From: Alistipes sp.
Lineage (GTDB): Bacteria > Bacteroidota > Bacteroidia > Bacteroidales > Rikenellaceae
Assembly (NCBI GenBank): GCA_029060215.1
Contig: JAIDUK010000003.1
Location: 1 to 64,000, forward strand
Direction: 5' to 3'
DNA: 64,000 nt
Made by a program: the position numbers and the translations under genes. A model generated the notes under the pieces. The model made no database searches. It was not told where the DNA came from and saw only the letters and a list, made by a program, of their open reading frames with translations. Below, in pieces: positions 45,859 to 54,765 of the stretch. Every line of letters begins with the position of its first letter. Position 1 is the first letter of the stretch.

Positions 45859-46551
45859 TCAGCGGTCGCGCAAAACTTCGTCCAGCACATGCGCGGCCCG
45901 GTCGCCCTCCGTCCGGCCCACCCGTTCGCGCAGGGTCGCGGCATAGCAGCGCAGCTGCTCCGGGGTCAGCCCCACGTTCAGACACACCGCCACGTGAGAC
46001 GCAAGTTGCGGTTCCAGCCCCTCGATCGAGGCCAGCATACCCACCGTCGCCAGTTCGCGGCTCGGGTAGTCGAGGTTGTCGCGGGCGAAGATGTCGCCGA
46101 ACAAGTGGGCCCGCAGGTAGTCGTTGATGACCGGCGCGAAGTCGAACACTCCGCCTTCGACCGGGCGACCTACCAATTCGGTCTGTACTTCGCGGCCTGC
46201 GTCCCATGCCGAGAAGTCGTCGGGCAGCGGCGCAGGTTCCCGCCCCGGTTCGTCGTGGATGCCGCTGTCCGCACGCTCGTCCACAACAGCCATGAACGCT
46301 CCGAGGGCATTCAGGCTGCGCGGAAATCCGCAGTAGGCATAGAGCTGCACCAGCACTTCCTTGATTTCGCCTACGGTCAGCCCCTCGTCCAGCCCCCTGC
46401 GGAGCGCCGTCTTCAGATTCTCCACGTCGCCTTTGGCGGCCAGCGAGGCTATGACGACGATGTTTTGCTGACGCGCGGTCAGTTCTTCTGCGGCCGTGGC
46501 CGAAGCGCTTTCCAGCGGCAGCAGGCAAAATAGCAATGCAAAATGTTTCAT
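45859..46551 (-). CDS. exported carboxymuconolactone decarboxylase-family protein
   Basis: A 230-residue protein with a signal peptide (MKHFALLFCLLPLESASATA) and two CMD-like helical repeats: LTARQQNIVVIASLAAKGDV ... EIKEVLVQLYAYCGFPRSLN, and LDYPSRELATVGMLASIEGL ... TPEQLRCYAATLRERVG. The first repeat keeps a YCGFP Cys, but a canonical C-x-x-C AhpD pair is not seen. A CAAAATTA (plus strand) box lies upstream as -7 on the minus strand. Tandem-repeat CMD proteins in Bacteroidetes are thought to be periplasmic redox or decarboxylase-like enzymes; the function here is not known. Confidence 0.8.
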   Translation of the reverse strand: MKHFALLFCLLPLESASATAAEELTARQQNIVVIASLAAKGDVENLKTALRRGLDEGLTVGEIKEVLVQLYAYCGFPRSLNALGAFMAVVDERADSGIHDEPGREPAPLPDDFSAWDAGREVQTELVGRPVEGGVFDFAPVINDYLRAHLFGDIFARDNLDYPSRELATVGMLASIEGLEPQLASHVAVCLNVGLTPEQLRCYAATLRERVGRTEGDRAAHVLDEVLRDR

Positions 46552-46724
46552 GGTCGAAGCGTTGTTTTTACAGCGGCAAAATTAGCAGCAATGCACCGCC
46601 GCCGACCGATACGGATTCCGGAATTTGCTACCCATATTCCGGTTTCTGCTTCGCGGGCTGCGAATCTTCGGACTGAAAACCATATATTTGCACGCAGAAC
46701 CCAATATCAAAAACCGTACATACC

Positions 46725-47714
46725 ATGAAACACTTCCGTTTGTTGGCCGCAGGACTTCTGCTGCTCGCGTTCGTTGCAAGTTGCGGCGGGCGCACCGCTC
46801 GCACGGCAACAGCCGGCGAACCCGAAAAAGCGGTCGTCTACATGACCCGCGACATCTCCCCCGCCGGGCTCGACGCCGTCTACGAGGCTTTGGGCCGCAA
46901 AGCCGAAGGCAAGGTCGCCGTCAAGATCTCGACCGGCGAGCCGGGCGGCAGCCACTACCTCCAGCCCGCCCTCATCGGCGGTTTGGTCAAGAAAATCGGC
47001 GGCACCATCGTCGAGTGCAACACCGCCTACAACGGCGGACGTGCCGCTACGGCCGACCATCTGAAAGCCGCCGAGGAGCACGGATTCACGGCCATCGCCC
47101 CTGTCGACATCATGGATGCCGAGGGAGAGATCGCGCTTCCGGTCGCGGGCGGCACTCACCTCAAAGAGGATTTCGTCGGGTCGCACTTCCCCGCCTACGA
47201 CTTCACGGTCATCCTCTCCCACTTCAAGGGCCATGCAATGGGAGGTTTCGGCGGCGCGCTCAAAAACATGTCGATCGGCATCGCTTCGTCGGCAGGCAAG
47301 GCTTGGATCCACACCGCAGGCAAGACCAAGGCCGACCTTTGGAACAACCTGCCCGAGCAGGACGCCTTCCTCGAATCGATGGCCGAAGCGGCCAAGGCCG
47401 TGGCCGACCATTGCGGCCGCAACATCATCTATATCAACGTCATGAACAACCTCTCGGTCGACTGCGACTGCGACGCCCACCCCGCCGCTCCTCAGATGGG
47501 CGACATCGGTATCTTCGCCTCGCTCGACCCCGTGGCCTTGGATCAGGCCTGCGTCGATCAGGTCTACGCTTCGCAAGACCCGGGCAAGGTCCACCTGATC
47601 GAGCGCATGGAGTCGCGCCACGGCATCCATACCGTCGAGCATGCCGCCGCCATCGGGCTGGGCAGCCGCGAGTACGTGCTCGTCGACCTCGATTCCAAGA
47701 CGCCGCAGCAATGA
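46725..47714 (+). CDS. DUF362-domain lipoprotein
   Basis: A 329-residue lipoprotein: signal MKHFRLLAAGLLLLAFVASC with Cys20, then a DUF362 domain (GKVAVKISTGEPGGSHYLQP, ALIGGLVKKIGGTIVECNTA, HLKEDFVGSHFPAYDFTVIL and SHFKGHAMGGFGGALKNMSI). DUF362 proteins are of uncertain function. Many are fused to ferredoxin domains and serve in redox reactions; this one has no 4Fe-4S motif of its own but precedes an aldo/keto reductase with ferredoxin motifs. Its stop overlaps that start by 4 bases (ATGA), so they act together. TATATTTG (46683-46690) is a -7 box. Confidence 0.85.
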   Translation: MKHFRLLAAGLLLLAFVASCGGRTARTATAGEPEKAVVYMTRDISPAGLDAVYEALGRKAEGKVAVKISTGEPGGSHYLQPALIGGLVKKIGGTIVECNTAYNGGRAATADHLKAAEEHGFTAIAPVDIMDAEGEIALPVAGGTHLKEDFVGSHFPAYDFTVILSHFKGHAMGGFGGALKNMSIGIASSAGKAWIHTAGKTKADLWNNLPEQDAFLESMAEAAKAVADHCGRNIIYINVMNNLSVDCDCDAHPAAPQMGDIGIFASLDPVALDQACVDQVYASQDPGKVHLIERMESRHGIHTVEHAAAIGLGSREYVLVDLDSKTPQQ

Positions 47715-48859
47715 TCTACCGTCCGCTCGGCCGCACCGGGCTCGAAGTAAGCGCCATCGCTCTGGGTTGCGAAGGCTTCGTCGGGATGACCGCCGACCTG
47801 CTGCGCCGCGAAATCGACTTCGCCGAAGCACAGGGCATCAACTTCATCGACCTCTATTCGTCGTCTCCCGACTTGCGTTCCGCACTGGGTGCGGCGCTCG
47901 CCGGGCGGCGCGAAAAGTTCATCGTGCAGGGGCACCTCTGTTCGGTGTGGGAAAACGGGCAGTACCTCCGTACGCGCGACCTCGCCAAGACCGAAGCGGC
48001 TTTCGCCGACCTGCTCGCACGGTTGGAGACCGATTATATAGACATCGGGATGATCCACTACATCGACCAAGCCGAGGATTTCCGCCGCGTCTTCGAGGGC
48101 CCGATCATCCGCTTCGCCCAGCAGCTCAAGGCCGAGGGGCGCATCCGCTGCATCGGTCTGAGCAGCCACAACCCCGTCGTGGCCCGCATGGCCGTCGAAA
48201 CGGGGCTCGTCGACGTACTGATGTTCTCGATCAACCCCTGCTACGACCTTCAGCCCGCCGGGGAGGATGTCGACGCTCTGTGGGCCGACGAGAGCTATGC
48301 CCGGGCCTTGCACAACATCGACCCCGACCGCGAGCGGCTCTACGAGCTTTGCGAGCGCACGGGCGTGGGCATCGACGTCATGAAGGTCTACGGCGGCGGC
48401 GATCTTCTGAGCGACGAGCGTTCGCCCTTCGGGCGGGCCCTCACCCCCGTGCAGTGCATCGAGTATGTCCTGACACGTCCCGGCGTAGCGGCCGTCATGG
48501 TCGGCAGCCGGTCGCAGCAGGAGATGCGCGAGGCCCTCGCTTGGTGCACGGCATCCGCCGCCGAAAAAGACTATGCGTCAGCCATTTCGGGTCTCGAAAA
48601 ATTCTCGTGGCACGGTCATTGCATGTACTGCGGCCATTGTGCGCCGTGCACGGCGGGCATCGACATCGCCTCGGTCAACAAGTTCCGCAACCTCTGTCCC
48701 GACGGGGGCGGGGTTCCCGAGACCGTCCGCGAGCACTACCGCGCCCTGACGCACCACGCTTCGGAGTGCGTGGCCTGCGGGGCTTGCGAAAGCCGCTGCC
48801 CCTTCGGGGTGAAGATCGTCGAGGCCATGCGCCGGGCCGCCGACAGGTTCGGATACTGA
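47711..48859 (+). CDS. aldo/keto reductase with C-terminal 4Fe-4S domain
   Basis: A 382-residue protein. Residues 1-280 form an aldo/keto reductase barrel (MIYRPLGRTGLEVSAIALGC, DLYSSSPDLRSALGAALAGR, RIRCIGLSSHNPVVARMAVE). Residues about 300-380 carry two ferredoxin-like cysteine clusters, HCMYCGHCAPCTAGIDI and CVACGACESRCPFGVKI. Such enzymes pass electrons between iron-sulphur centres and an NADPH-type site. The catalytic Tyr/Lys/His/Asp tetrad is only partly matched at the start (Asp-Leu-Tyr is kept). It is translationally coupled to the DUF362 gene; the substrate is unknown. Confidence 0.85.
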   Translation: MIYRPLGRTGLEVSAIALGCEGFVGMTADLLRREIDFAEAQGINFIDLYSSSPDLRSALGAALAGRREKFIVQGHLCSVWENGQYLRTRDLAKTEAAFADLLARLETDYIDIGMIHYIDQAEDFRRVFEGPIIRFAQQLKAEGRIRCIGLSSHNPVVARMAVETGLVDVLMFSINPCYDLQPAGEDVDALWADESYARALHNIDPDRERLYELCERTGVGIDVMKVYGGGDLLSDERSPFGRALTPVQCIEYVLTRPGVAAVMVGSRSQQEMREALAWCTASAAEKDYASAISGLEKFSWHGHCMYCGHCAPCTAGIDIASVNKFRNLCPDGGGVPETVREHYRALTHHASECVACGACESRCPFGVKIVEAMRRAADRFGY

Positions 48860-48949
48860 TCCGTTGAAAATGGTAGGGATTCCGGGAATACATATACACA
48901 AGCACACTCTCGCGGCCGTTACCTTTGCCGCGCAAACAGTATCGAATAC

Positions 48950-49390
48950 ATGCCGACAATCGCTTTTCCGACCGAGACCCGCCGCCGGTTGATCGCGCTG
49001 CTCCATGCCGAGCGGTGTTCGTGCGTCATCGCCAACGGCGGGCAGACCCGCATCTTCCGCCAGCGGGGCATCAACGACCTTTTCCGGCTGTTGCACGAAG
49101 AGCCGGAGCTTCTCGACGGGGCTTTCGTGGCCGACAAGGTCGTGGGCAAGGGTGCCGCCGCGCTGATGATTCTGGGCGGCGTGCGCGGGGTCCATGCCGA
49201 CGTCATGAGTACGGGGGCCCGCGAGCTCTTCGCCGCAAGCGGCGTCGAGGCTGCCTGCGACCTCGAAGTGCCGCACATCGTCAACCGTGCGCACACGGGC
49301 TGGTGCCCGGTCGAAACGCTCTGCCGCGATTGCCGCAGCGCCGAGGAGTGTCTGGAACCGATCCGCAACTTCATCCATACCGTTTCATGA
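48950..49390 (+). CDS. DUF1893 protein
   Basis: A 146-residue protein that matches DUF1893 from start to end: LLHAERCSCVIANGGQTRIF, then FVADKVVGKGAAALMILGGV with the family 'D-K-x-x-G-K-A-A-A-x-L' block. A C-terminal Cys-rich part follows (RDCRSAEECLEPIRNFI). The domain fold is like cytidine deaminase-type alpha/beta proteins, and its activity is not known. TACCTTTG (48920-48927) could be its -7 box. The stop overlaps the TonB receptor start (ATGA), which is an odd partner and suggests a shared substrate or regulation. Confidence 0.8.
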   Translation: MPTIAFPTETRRRLIALLHAERCSCVIANGGQTRIFRQRGINDLFRLLHEEPELLDGAFVADKVVGKGAAALMILGGVRGVHADVMSTGARELFAASGVEAACDLEVPHIVNRAHTGWCPVETLCRDCRSAEECLEPIRNFIHTVS

Positions 49391-51303
49391 ACAAGACCGT
49401 TTTGTTCGCCGCCCTGCTGGCGGCCTTTCCGGCTCGGGCATCGCTGCCCGCCGCTTCGCAGACCGCTGCCGGAGGAGAGCTCCCCCACCCGATCGATTCG
49501 GTGGTCGTCACGGGAGCCCGCTACAGCACCGACATCCGCCACCTGCCCATGAGCGTCTCGACGCTCGGGCGCGAGCGCATCGAGCGGAGCCACGAGCAGT
49601 CGCTGCTGCCCGTGCTCACCGAGCAGATACCCGGGTTCTTCGCCACGAGCCGCGGCATCATGGGTTACAGCGTCTCGACCGGCGCCGCCGGACAGATGTC
49701 GCTGCGCGGCATCGGCGGGGCTCCGCAGGACGGGCTGCCCACCACCGGGCTCATGGTCCTCATCGACGGCCACCCCCAGTACATGGGTTTGATGGGCCAC
49801 CCCATCGCCGACGCCTACCAGTCGATGCTCACCGAGCGCGTCGAGGTCCTGCGCGGCCCGGCGTCGGTGCTCTACGGCTCCAACGCCATGGGCGGCGTCA
49901 TCAACATCGTCACCCGCAAGCCGAAAGAAGACGGGGTCCGGACCGGCCTGCATGCCGGCTACGGTTCCTACAACACGCTCCAGACCGAAGCGACGAATCA
50001 GGTGAAGCTAAAACGTTTTAGCAGCGTCGTGACAGCCTCTTACAACCGCACCGACGGCCATCGGCCCCGCATGGGGTTCGAGCAGTACGGCGGCTATGCC
50101 AAGGCGGGCTACGAGCTCTCTTCGGCATGGAGCATCGAGGCCGACGTCAACCTCACCCACTTCAACGCCTCGAATCCCGGCAGCATCTCCGCACCCGTCA
50201 TCGACAACGATTCGCACATCACGCGCGGCATGACCTCGGCCGCCCTGCGCAACGAATACGACCGCACCTCGGGCGCGCTGAGCTTCTTCTACAACTGGGG
50301 CAAACACCGCATCGACGACGGCTACTCGCCGGGGCAGCAGCCCCTCGACTACCGTTTCCACTCGCGCGACGACATGCTGGGGCTCTCATGGTACCAGAGC
50401 GCCCGCCTGTTCGAGGGCAACCGCCTGACCGCGGGCTTCGACTGGTTCCGCTTCGGCGGCCGGGCGTGGAACCAGCCGCTCGACGGTTCGCAGCGCTCCA
50501 TGCTGGCCGACAAAACCCTGCACGAAGTGGCCGCCTACGTCGATTTCAGGCAGACCATCGGCCGGTGGCTCACGCTCGACGCCGGGGTGCGCATCGACCA
50601 CCACTCGCACGTCGGAACCGAGTGGGTGCCGCAGGCAGGCATCTCGATTCTGCCCACCGACAACGCCGAACTGAAGCTGTCGGCGTCGAAAGGGTTCCGC
50701 TACCCCACCATCCGCGAGATGTACATGTTCCCGCCGCAAAACCCCGACCTGAAGCCCGAACGGCTGTGGAACTACGAAATAGCGTGGTCGCAGCGACTGC
50801 TCGACGGACGCATATCCTACGGCATCAACCTGTTCTATATCGACGGCGAGAACCTCATCATGCGTGTTCCGGTCGACGGGCGGCCGAAAAACATCAACAC
50901 GGGCCGCGTGGAGAACGCAGGCGTCGAAGCGCAGGCCGCATGGCGGATTTCGCCCGCATGGTCGCTCGACGCCAACTACAGCTATCTCCACATGGCCTAC
51001 CCGGTGCTGGCATCGCCCGAACACAAGCTCTACGCCGGAGCCGCATTCGCCAAGGGCCGCTGGAACGTCTCGACGGGCGTGCAATATGTCGAGGGGCTCT
51101 ACACCCAAGTGAAGATCAACGGCAGCGGTACCGAGCGGCAAGAGAACTTCGTGCTGTGGAACCTGCGCGGAAGTTTCCGCGTCTGCAAGGCCGTCGAGCT
51201 CTTCGTGCGGGGCGAGAACCTGCTGGCCCAGCGCTACGAAATCAACGCAGGCTACCCCATGCCCAAGGCCACGGTGCTGGGCGGCATCGACCTGCATTTT
51301 TAG
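49387..51303 (+). CDS. TonB-dependent outer membrane receptor
   Basis: A 638-residue receptor without the carboxypeptidase-regulatory-like extension of SusC proteins. The signal peptide is MNKTVLFAALLAAFPARASL. A TonB-box-like PHPIDSVVVTGARYS is followed by the plug (SLLPVLTEQIPGFFATSRGI, RVEVLRGPASVLYGSNAMGG, VINIVTRKPKE) and a 22-strand barrel ending in ATVLGGIDLHF with the aromatic C-terminus. Its size and plug are like siderophore or cobalamin receptors, and the substrate cannot be told. It is cotranscribed with DUF1893 (overlap) and an ECF-type membrane gene. An odd A/T palindrome lies inside it at 50007-50022. Confidence 0.85.
   Translation: MNKTVLFAALLAAFPARASLPAASQTAAGGELPHPIDSVVVTGARYSTDIRHLPMSVSTLGRERIERSHEQSLLPVLTEQIPGFFATSRGIMGYSVSTGAAGQMSLRGIGGAPQDGLPTTGLMVLIDGHPQYMGLMGHPIADAYQSMLTERVEVLRGPASVLYGSNAMGGVINIVTRKPKEDGVRTGLHAGYGSYNTLQTEATNQVKLKRFSSVVTASYNRTDGHRPRMGFEQYGGYAKAGYELSSAWSIEADVNLTHFNASNPGSISAPVIDNDSHITRGMTSAALRNEYDRTSGALSFFYNWGKHRIDDGYSPGQQPLDYRFHSRDDMLGLSWYQSARLFEGNRLTAGFDWFRFGGRAWNQPLDGSQRSMLADKTLHEVAAYVDFRQTIGRWLTLDAGVRIDHHSHVGTEWVPQAGISILPTDNAELKLSASKGFRYPTIREMYMFPPQNPDLKPERLWNYEIAWSQRLLDGRISYGINLFYIDGENLIMRVPVDGRPKNINTGRVENAGVEAQAAWRISPAWSLDANYSYLHMAYPVLASPEHKLYAGAAFAKGRWNVSTGVQYVEGLYTQVKINGSGTERQENFVLWNLRGSFRVCKAVELFVRGENLLAQRYEINAGYPMPKATVLGGIDLHF
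50007..50022. repeat. palindrome GCTAAAACGTTTTAGC, copy 1
   Basis: A perfect 16-base palindrome inside the receptor gene. It forces the codons CTA AAA CGT TTT AGC in otherwise GC-ending sequence. The core TAAAACGTTTTA recurs at 54696 and 57488, and with one mismatch at 53013. Confidence 0.8.
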
Positions 51304-51335
51304 TCGAGATAACCGAACTTAAATAATTAAAAACC

Positions 51336-51848
51336 ATGATTTCAACAACCGCTAATCTCTACTCGCCCGGCTTCCGTCAGGCGCAGACCTACCGGGTGGC
51401 GGCGCTCTTCGTGCTGGGCAACATAGCCCTGCCGCAGCTGTGCCACTTGGCAGCCTTGGGCGGCCCCACGTGGCTGCCGATCTACTTCTTCACGCTCGTC
51501 GGCGCCTACAAATACGGCTGGCGCGCAGGAGTGCTCACAGCCATAGTGTCGCCCGTAGCCAACTCGCTGCTGTTCGGCATGCCCGCGGCCGCAGCGCTGC
51601 CCGCCATTCTGCTCAAATCGGTCGTACTGGCGCTCGCCGCAGGCTGGACGGCGGCCCGTTTCCGCCGGGCGTCGCTCCTGCTGCTGGCAGGCGTGGTGCT
51701 GGCCTACCAAGCGATCGGCACCCTCGGCGAATGGGCGCTGTGCGGCGACTTCCGCACCGCCGCACAGGATTTCCGCATCGGCCTGCCGGGCATGCTCGTG
51801 CAAGTTTTCGGCGGCTGGGCCTTCATCGACCGCTTGATCCGCAAATAA
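51336..51848 (+). CDS. ECF transporter S-component-like membrane protein
   Basis: A 170-residue protein with 5-6 membrane helices: [80 protein letters not shown]. This size and helix spacing is that of substrate-binding S components, and the 'LxPIxxxxLxxxxxxGxRAGxLTAIxSPVxNxLLxG' arrangement fits. S components bind a vitamin, cofactor precursor or metal. No ECF ATPase or T component is nearby, so a shared module elsewhere is implied. Next to a TonB receptor it suggests a complete uptake route for one small molecule; which is unknown. Confidence 0.75.
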   Translation: MISTTANLYSPGFRQAQTYRVAALFVLGNIALPQLCHLAALGGPTWLPIYFFTLVGAYKYGWRAGVLTAIVSPVANSLLFGMPAAAALPAILLKSVVLALAAGWTAARFRRASLLLLAGVVLAYQAIGTLGEWALCGDFRTAAQDFRIGLPGMLVQVFGGWAFIDRLIRK

Positions 51849-51849
51849 G

Positions 51850-52974
51850 ATGACAGCGGCCAAGAAACTGGGATTCGGCTGCATGCGCCTGCCGCTGACC
51901 GACCCGGAGGACTTCACGAAAGTCGACATGGCGCAGGCCGAGAAGATGGTGGACACCTTTCTCGAACGGGGCTTCACCTACTTCGACACGGCCTACATGT
52001 ACCACGAATTCGAGAGCGAGCGGATCGTCCGCAAACTCCTTGTCGAACGCCACGACCGCACGGCCTTCACGCTGGCGACCAAGCTGCCGACGATGTTTCT
52101 GAAAGCCGAGGGCGATCAGGAGCGCATCTTCGCCGAGCAGCTGGACAAATGCGGCGTGGAGTACTTCGACTACTACCTGCTCCACAACCTCAATGCGGCC
52201 AACTACCGCAAGGTCTGCCAGTTCGACAGCTTCGCCTTTGCGAGCCGCATGAAAGCCGAGGGGAAAATCCGCCATGTGGGATTCTCGTTCCACGACAACG
52301 CCGAGCTGCTCGACGAGATTCTGACGGCCCACCCCGAAACGGAGTTCGTGCAGCTGCAAATCAACTACATGGACTGGGAGAACCAGAGCATCCAGTCGCG
52401 CAAGTGCTACGAGACGGCCCGCCGCCACGGCAAACCCGTCGTGGTGATGGAGCCCGTCAAGGGCGGGACGCTGGCCCGGCTGCCCGAAGAAGCGGAAAAA
52501 CTCTTCCGTTCGGTGCGGCCCGACCTCTCGCCCGCGTCGTGGGCCATCCGCTATGCGGCCGGGCTCGACGGGGTCATGATGGTGCTGAGCGGCATGTCGT
52601 CGATGGAACAACTCCTCGACAACACGGCCTACATGCAGGACTTCCGGCCGTTGGACACCGAAGAACGGGCCACGGTGGAGAAAGCCGTGGAGCTCATCAA
52701 CCGCTCGATCGCCATCCCCTGCACGGCCTGCCGCTATTGTGTGGACGGATGCCCGAAGCACATCGCCATACCCGAGTATTTCGCGCTCTACAACAACCTC
52801 AAACAATCGCTCAACAAGGGTTTCGCCGTGCAGAGCGTCTACTACGCCAACCTTGCGCAGACCCACGGCCGCGCTTCGGAGTGCATCGGCTGCCGCAAGT
52901 GCGAAAAGAGCTGTCCGCAGCACCTGCCCATCGTCGAACATCTGCGGCAGGTGGCGGAAGTCTTCGACAAGTAG
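51850..52974 (+). CDS. aldo/keto reductase with C-terminal 4Fe-4S domain, second
   Basis: A 374-residue aldo/keto reductase-ferredoxin fusion: [40 protein letters not shown] with Asp and Tyr of the AKR site, and [17 protein letters not shown] with the Lys, then the barrel. The C-terminal part has [20 protein letters not shown] and [20 protein letters not shown], two 4Fe-4S clusters. This is the common 'aldo/keto reductase' of gut anaerobes, and it probably oxidises or reduces a sugar or polyol derivative using ferredoxin. It begins 1 base after the ECF-like gene. Confidence 0.88.
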   Translation: MTAAKKLGFGCMRLPLTDPEDFTKVDMAQAEKMVDTFLERGFTYFDTAYMYHEFESERIVRKLLVERHDRTAFTLATKLPTMFLKAEGDQERIFAEQLDKCGVEYFDYYLLHNLNAANYRKVCQFDSFAFASRMKAEGKIRHVGFSFHDNAELLDEILTAHPETEFVQLQINYMDWENQSIQSRKCYETARRHGKPVVVMEPVKGGTLARLPEEAEKLFRSVRPDLSPASWAIRYAAGLDGVMMVLSGMSSMEQLLDNTAYMQDFRPLDTEERATVEKAVELINRSIAIPCTACRYCVDGCPKHIAIPEYFALYNNLKQSLNKGFAVQSVYYANLAQTHGRASECIGCRKCEKSCPQHLPIVEHLRQVAEVFDK

Positions 52975-53008
52975 CGAAGATAGCTTCCGGCCTACAGGCC
53001 AACCGAAA

Positions 53009-53045
53009 AGGGTGAAACGTTTTAGCAAACGTTCCACCCTTTTTC
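53009..53045. terminator. hairpin between convergent genes, with palindrome variant
   Basis: AGGGTG and CACCCT arms (53009-53014 and 53035-53040) plus inner AACGTT pairs, then five T. It lies between the aldo/keto reductase and the AraC gene, which converge. The stem holds TGAAACGTTTTA (53013-53024), one mismatch from the TAAAACGTTTTA palindrome. Confidence 0.8.
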
Positions 53046-53063
53046 AGCGCGCACCGCCCGAGC

Positions 53064-53960
53064 TCAATTGGGCGCGCGGTACTCTTTGGGCGTCAGGCCC
53101 GTCAGTTTCTTGAAGAGCCGCGTGAAGTGCTGGGGATACTTGAACCCCAGTTCGTAGGCGACCTCGCTGACTGACTTGCGGACGTCGAAAATCCGCTCCT
53201 TGGCCACGTCGATCAACTTCAGCTGGATATGCTCCTGCGCCGTGCGCCCGGTCTCCTTCTTGATCAGGTCGCCGAAGTAGTTGGCCGACAGGTGGAGCTG
53301 CTCGGCGAAGTAGCGGACCGAGGGCAGCCCCTCGCTCTGCGGACGCTCCGAAGCGAAATAAGCGTCGAGCAGCGACTCGAAACGCATCAAAAGGTCGTTG
53401 TTGACGTTGCTGCGGGTGATGAACTGCCGCTCGTAGAAACGCACGCAATAGTCGAGCAGCAGCTCGATGTTGGCCGTGATGAGCCGCTGCGTATGCTTGT
53501 CGACGGCATGCTCGGTTTCGGTGCGGATCTTGTGCAGGCAGTCGATGACGATCTCGCGCTCCTGCTCGGAGAGGTGCAGGGCCTCGTTGGCCTCGTAGGA
53601 GAAGAACGAATAGTTGCGGATGCTGCGGCCCAGCGAAGTGCCGCGGATCAGGTCGGGATGGAAGACCAGCGCCCAACCCTTGGGCTGGAACTCCTCGCCG
53701 TTGTCCTCGACGCCCGCCACCTGCCCGGGAGCGATGGCCACGATGGTGCCCTCCTGATAGTCGTAGTACTGGCGCCCGTAGATGAGGTTGCCGCACTTGA
53801 CATCCTTGAGAAAAAGGGTGTAGAACCCGAAAGTATGGCGCATGTGGCGGATCTTGCGGGACTTGGAGAGGTCGATCACCGACACCAGCGGATGCAGCGT
53901 CTCGATGCCCAGCAGGTCGTTGTACTCGAAAACATGCTCGAAATGCTCGATTTTGCTCAT
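53064..53960 (-). CDS. AraC-family transcriptional regulator
   Basis: A 298-residue regulator. The N-terminal part (MSKIEHFEHVFEYNDLLGIE ... GQVAGVEDNGEEFQPKGWAL) is a cupin-like sensor. The C-terminal part is the double helix-turn-helix: VRYFAEQLHLSANYFGDLIK, KETGRTAQEHIQLKLIDVAK and VSEVAYELGFKYPQHFTRLF, KKLTGLTPKEYRAPN, a full AraC C-terminal signature. Start ATG 53960 is chosen; a longer frame to 54005 adds 15 residues. It faces the cupin lipoprotein gene (divergent), which may be its target. Confidence 0.88.
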   Translation of the reverse strand: MSKIEHFEHVFEYNDLLGIETLHPLVSVIDLSKSRKIRHMRHTFGFYTLFLKDVKCGNLIYGRQYYDYQEGTIVAIAPGQVAGVEDNGEEFQPKGWALVFHPDLIRGTSLGRSIRNYSFFSYEANEALHLSEQEREIVIDCLHKIRTETEHAVDKHTQRLITANIELLLDYCVRFYERQFITRSNVNNDLLMRFESLLDAYFASERPQSEGLPSVRYFAEQLHLSANYFGDLIKKETGRTAQEHIQLKLIDVAKERIFDVRKSVSEVAYELGFKYPQHFTRLFKKLTGLTPKEYRAPN

Positions 53961-54151
53961 AGGGACGATTTTTTGGTCGGCGGAGCGCCGGAAGCAGCCC
54001 TGCACGAGCCGCCGCAGCGCATCCTGTCCGACTGCAAATATAGCGATAAATCCGCCGAACGGAGCCGCCCGGCAGCCCGATCGGTAATAATGGTAGCAAA
54101 CCCCGTAATCCGTATAGCCGCCCGCCGCGGGAAAGAGGTAATTTTGCTCCG

Positions 54152-54646
54152 ATGAAAAAGACGATTCTTATTCCGCTACTGCTGCTGGCGTTCGGCGGCT
54201 GTACGCACAACACCTCCGCAACGATGGAACGACCTTTCGAACAAATCTTCCCGCAGGGCGAAAAACTCCCCGAGCAATTCTCGCAGTACTTCATCGGGCA
54301 AGCCTACTTGGCCCGGCTGACCGCCGACACGACGCTCAACTGCCCCATCGCCAACGTTACCTTCGAACCGGGCTGCCGCAACAACTGGCACAGCCACACG
54401 GGCGGCCAGATACTGGTAGCGACGGCGGGCCGCGGCTACTATCAGGAGCAGGGCAAGCCTGCGCGCGAACTGCACCCGGGCGACGTGGTGGAGATTCCGG
54501 CCGACGTCATCCACTGGCACGGCGCGGCTCCCGACAGCTGGTTCTCCCATCTGGCGATCGAAGCCAACCCGCAGACCAACCGCAACACGTGGCTCGGCCC
54601 GGTGGACGACGAACAATACGCCGAAGCGACGACCGCCCGAGACTGA
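54152..54646 (+). CDS. cupin-domain lipoprotein
   Basis: A 164-residue exported cupin: MKKTILIPLLLLAFGGCTHN signal with Cys17, then a single cupin barrel. Metal ligands are in EPGCRNNWHSHTGGQILVAT (cupin motif 1, HxH) and DVVEIPADVIHWHGAAPDSW (motif 2, with H). Many homologues are annotated as carboxymuconolactone decarboxylase or cupin of unknown role. It is divergent from an AraC regulator, so that regulator probably controls it. A palindrome TAAAACGTTTTA lies 50 bases past its stop. Confidence 0.85.
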   Translation: MKKTILIPLLLLAFGGCTHNTSATMERPFEQIFPQGEKLPEQFSQYFIGQAYLARLTADTTLNCPIANVTFEPGCRNNWHSHTGGQILVATAGRGYYQEQGKPARELHPGDVVEIPADVIHWHGAAPDSWFSHLAIEANPQTNRNTWLGPVDDEQYAEATTARD

Positions 54647-54695
54647 CAACACAGGAATCGGACAATCTTCGGCAGTCGGCGTGAATGCCGGCTGC

Positions 54696-54707
54696 TAAAA
54701 CGTTTTA
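54696..54707. repeat. palindrome TAAAACGTTTTA, copy 2
   Basis: Part of the longer inverted repeat GGCTGC-TAAAACGTTTTA-ACAGCC (54690-54713), between the cupin gene and the end of hutI. It may work as a hairpin terminator or as a protein-binding site. Confidence 0.75.
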
Positions 54708-54765
54708 ACAGCCTTCGTTCGCGATCGAACCGACATTGAGCCGGGAATCGGATTCCGTTTCCCGG

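Noticed and set aside
44924-46528. 534-codon minus-strand frame across the nitroreductase and carboxymuconolactone decarboxylase-like genes
   Set aside because: It is antisense to the nitroreductase and out of frame with the decarboxylase-like protein; both real genes have family motifs.
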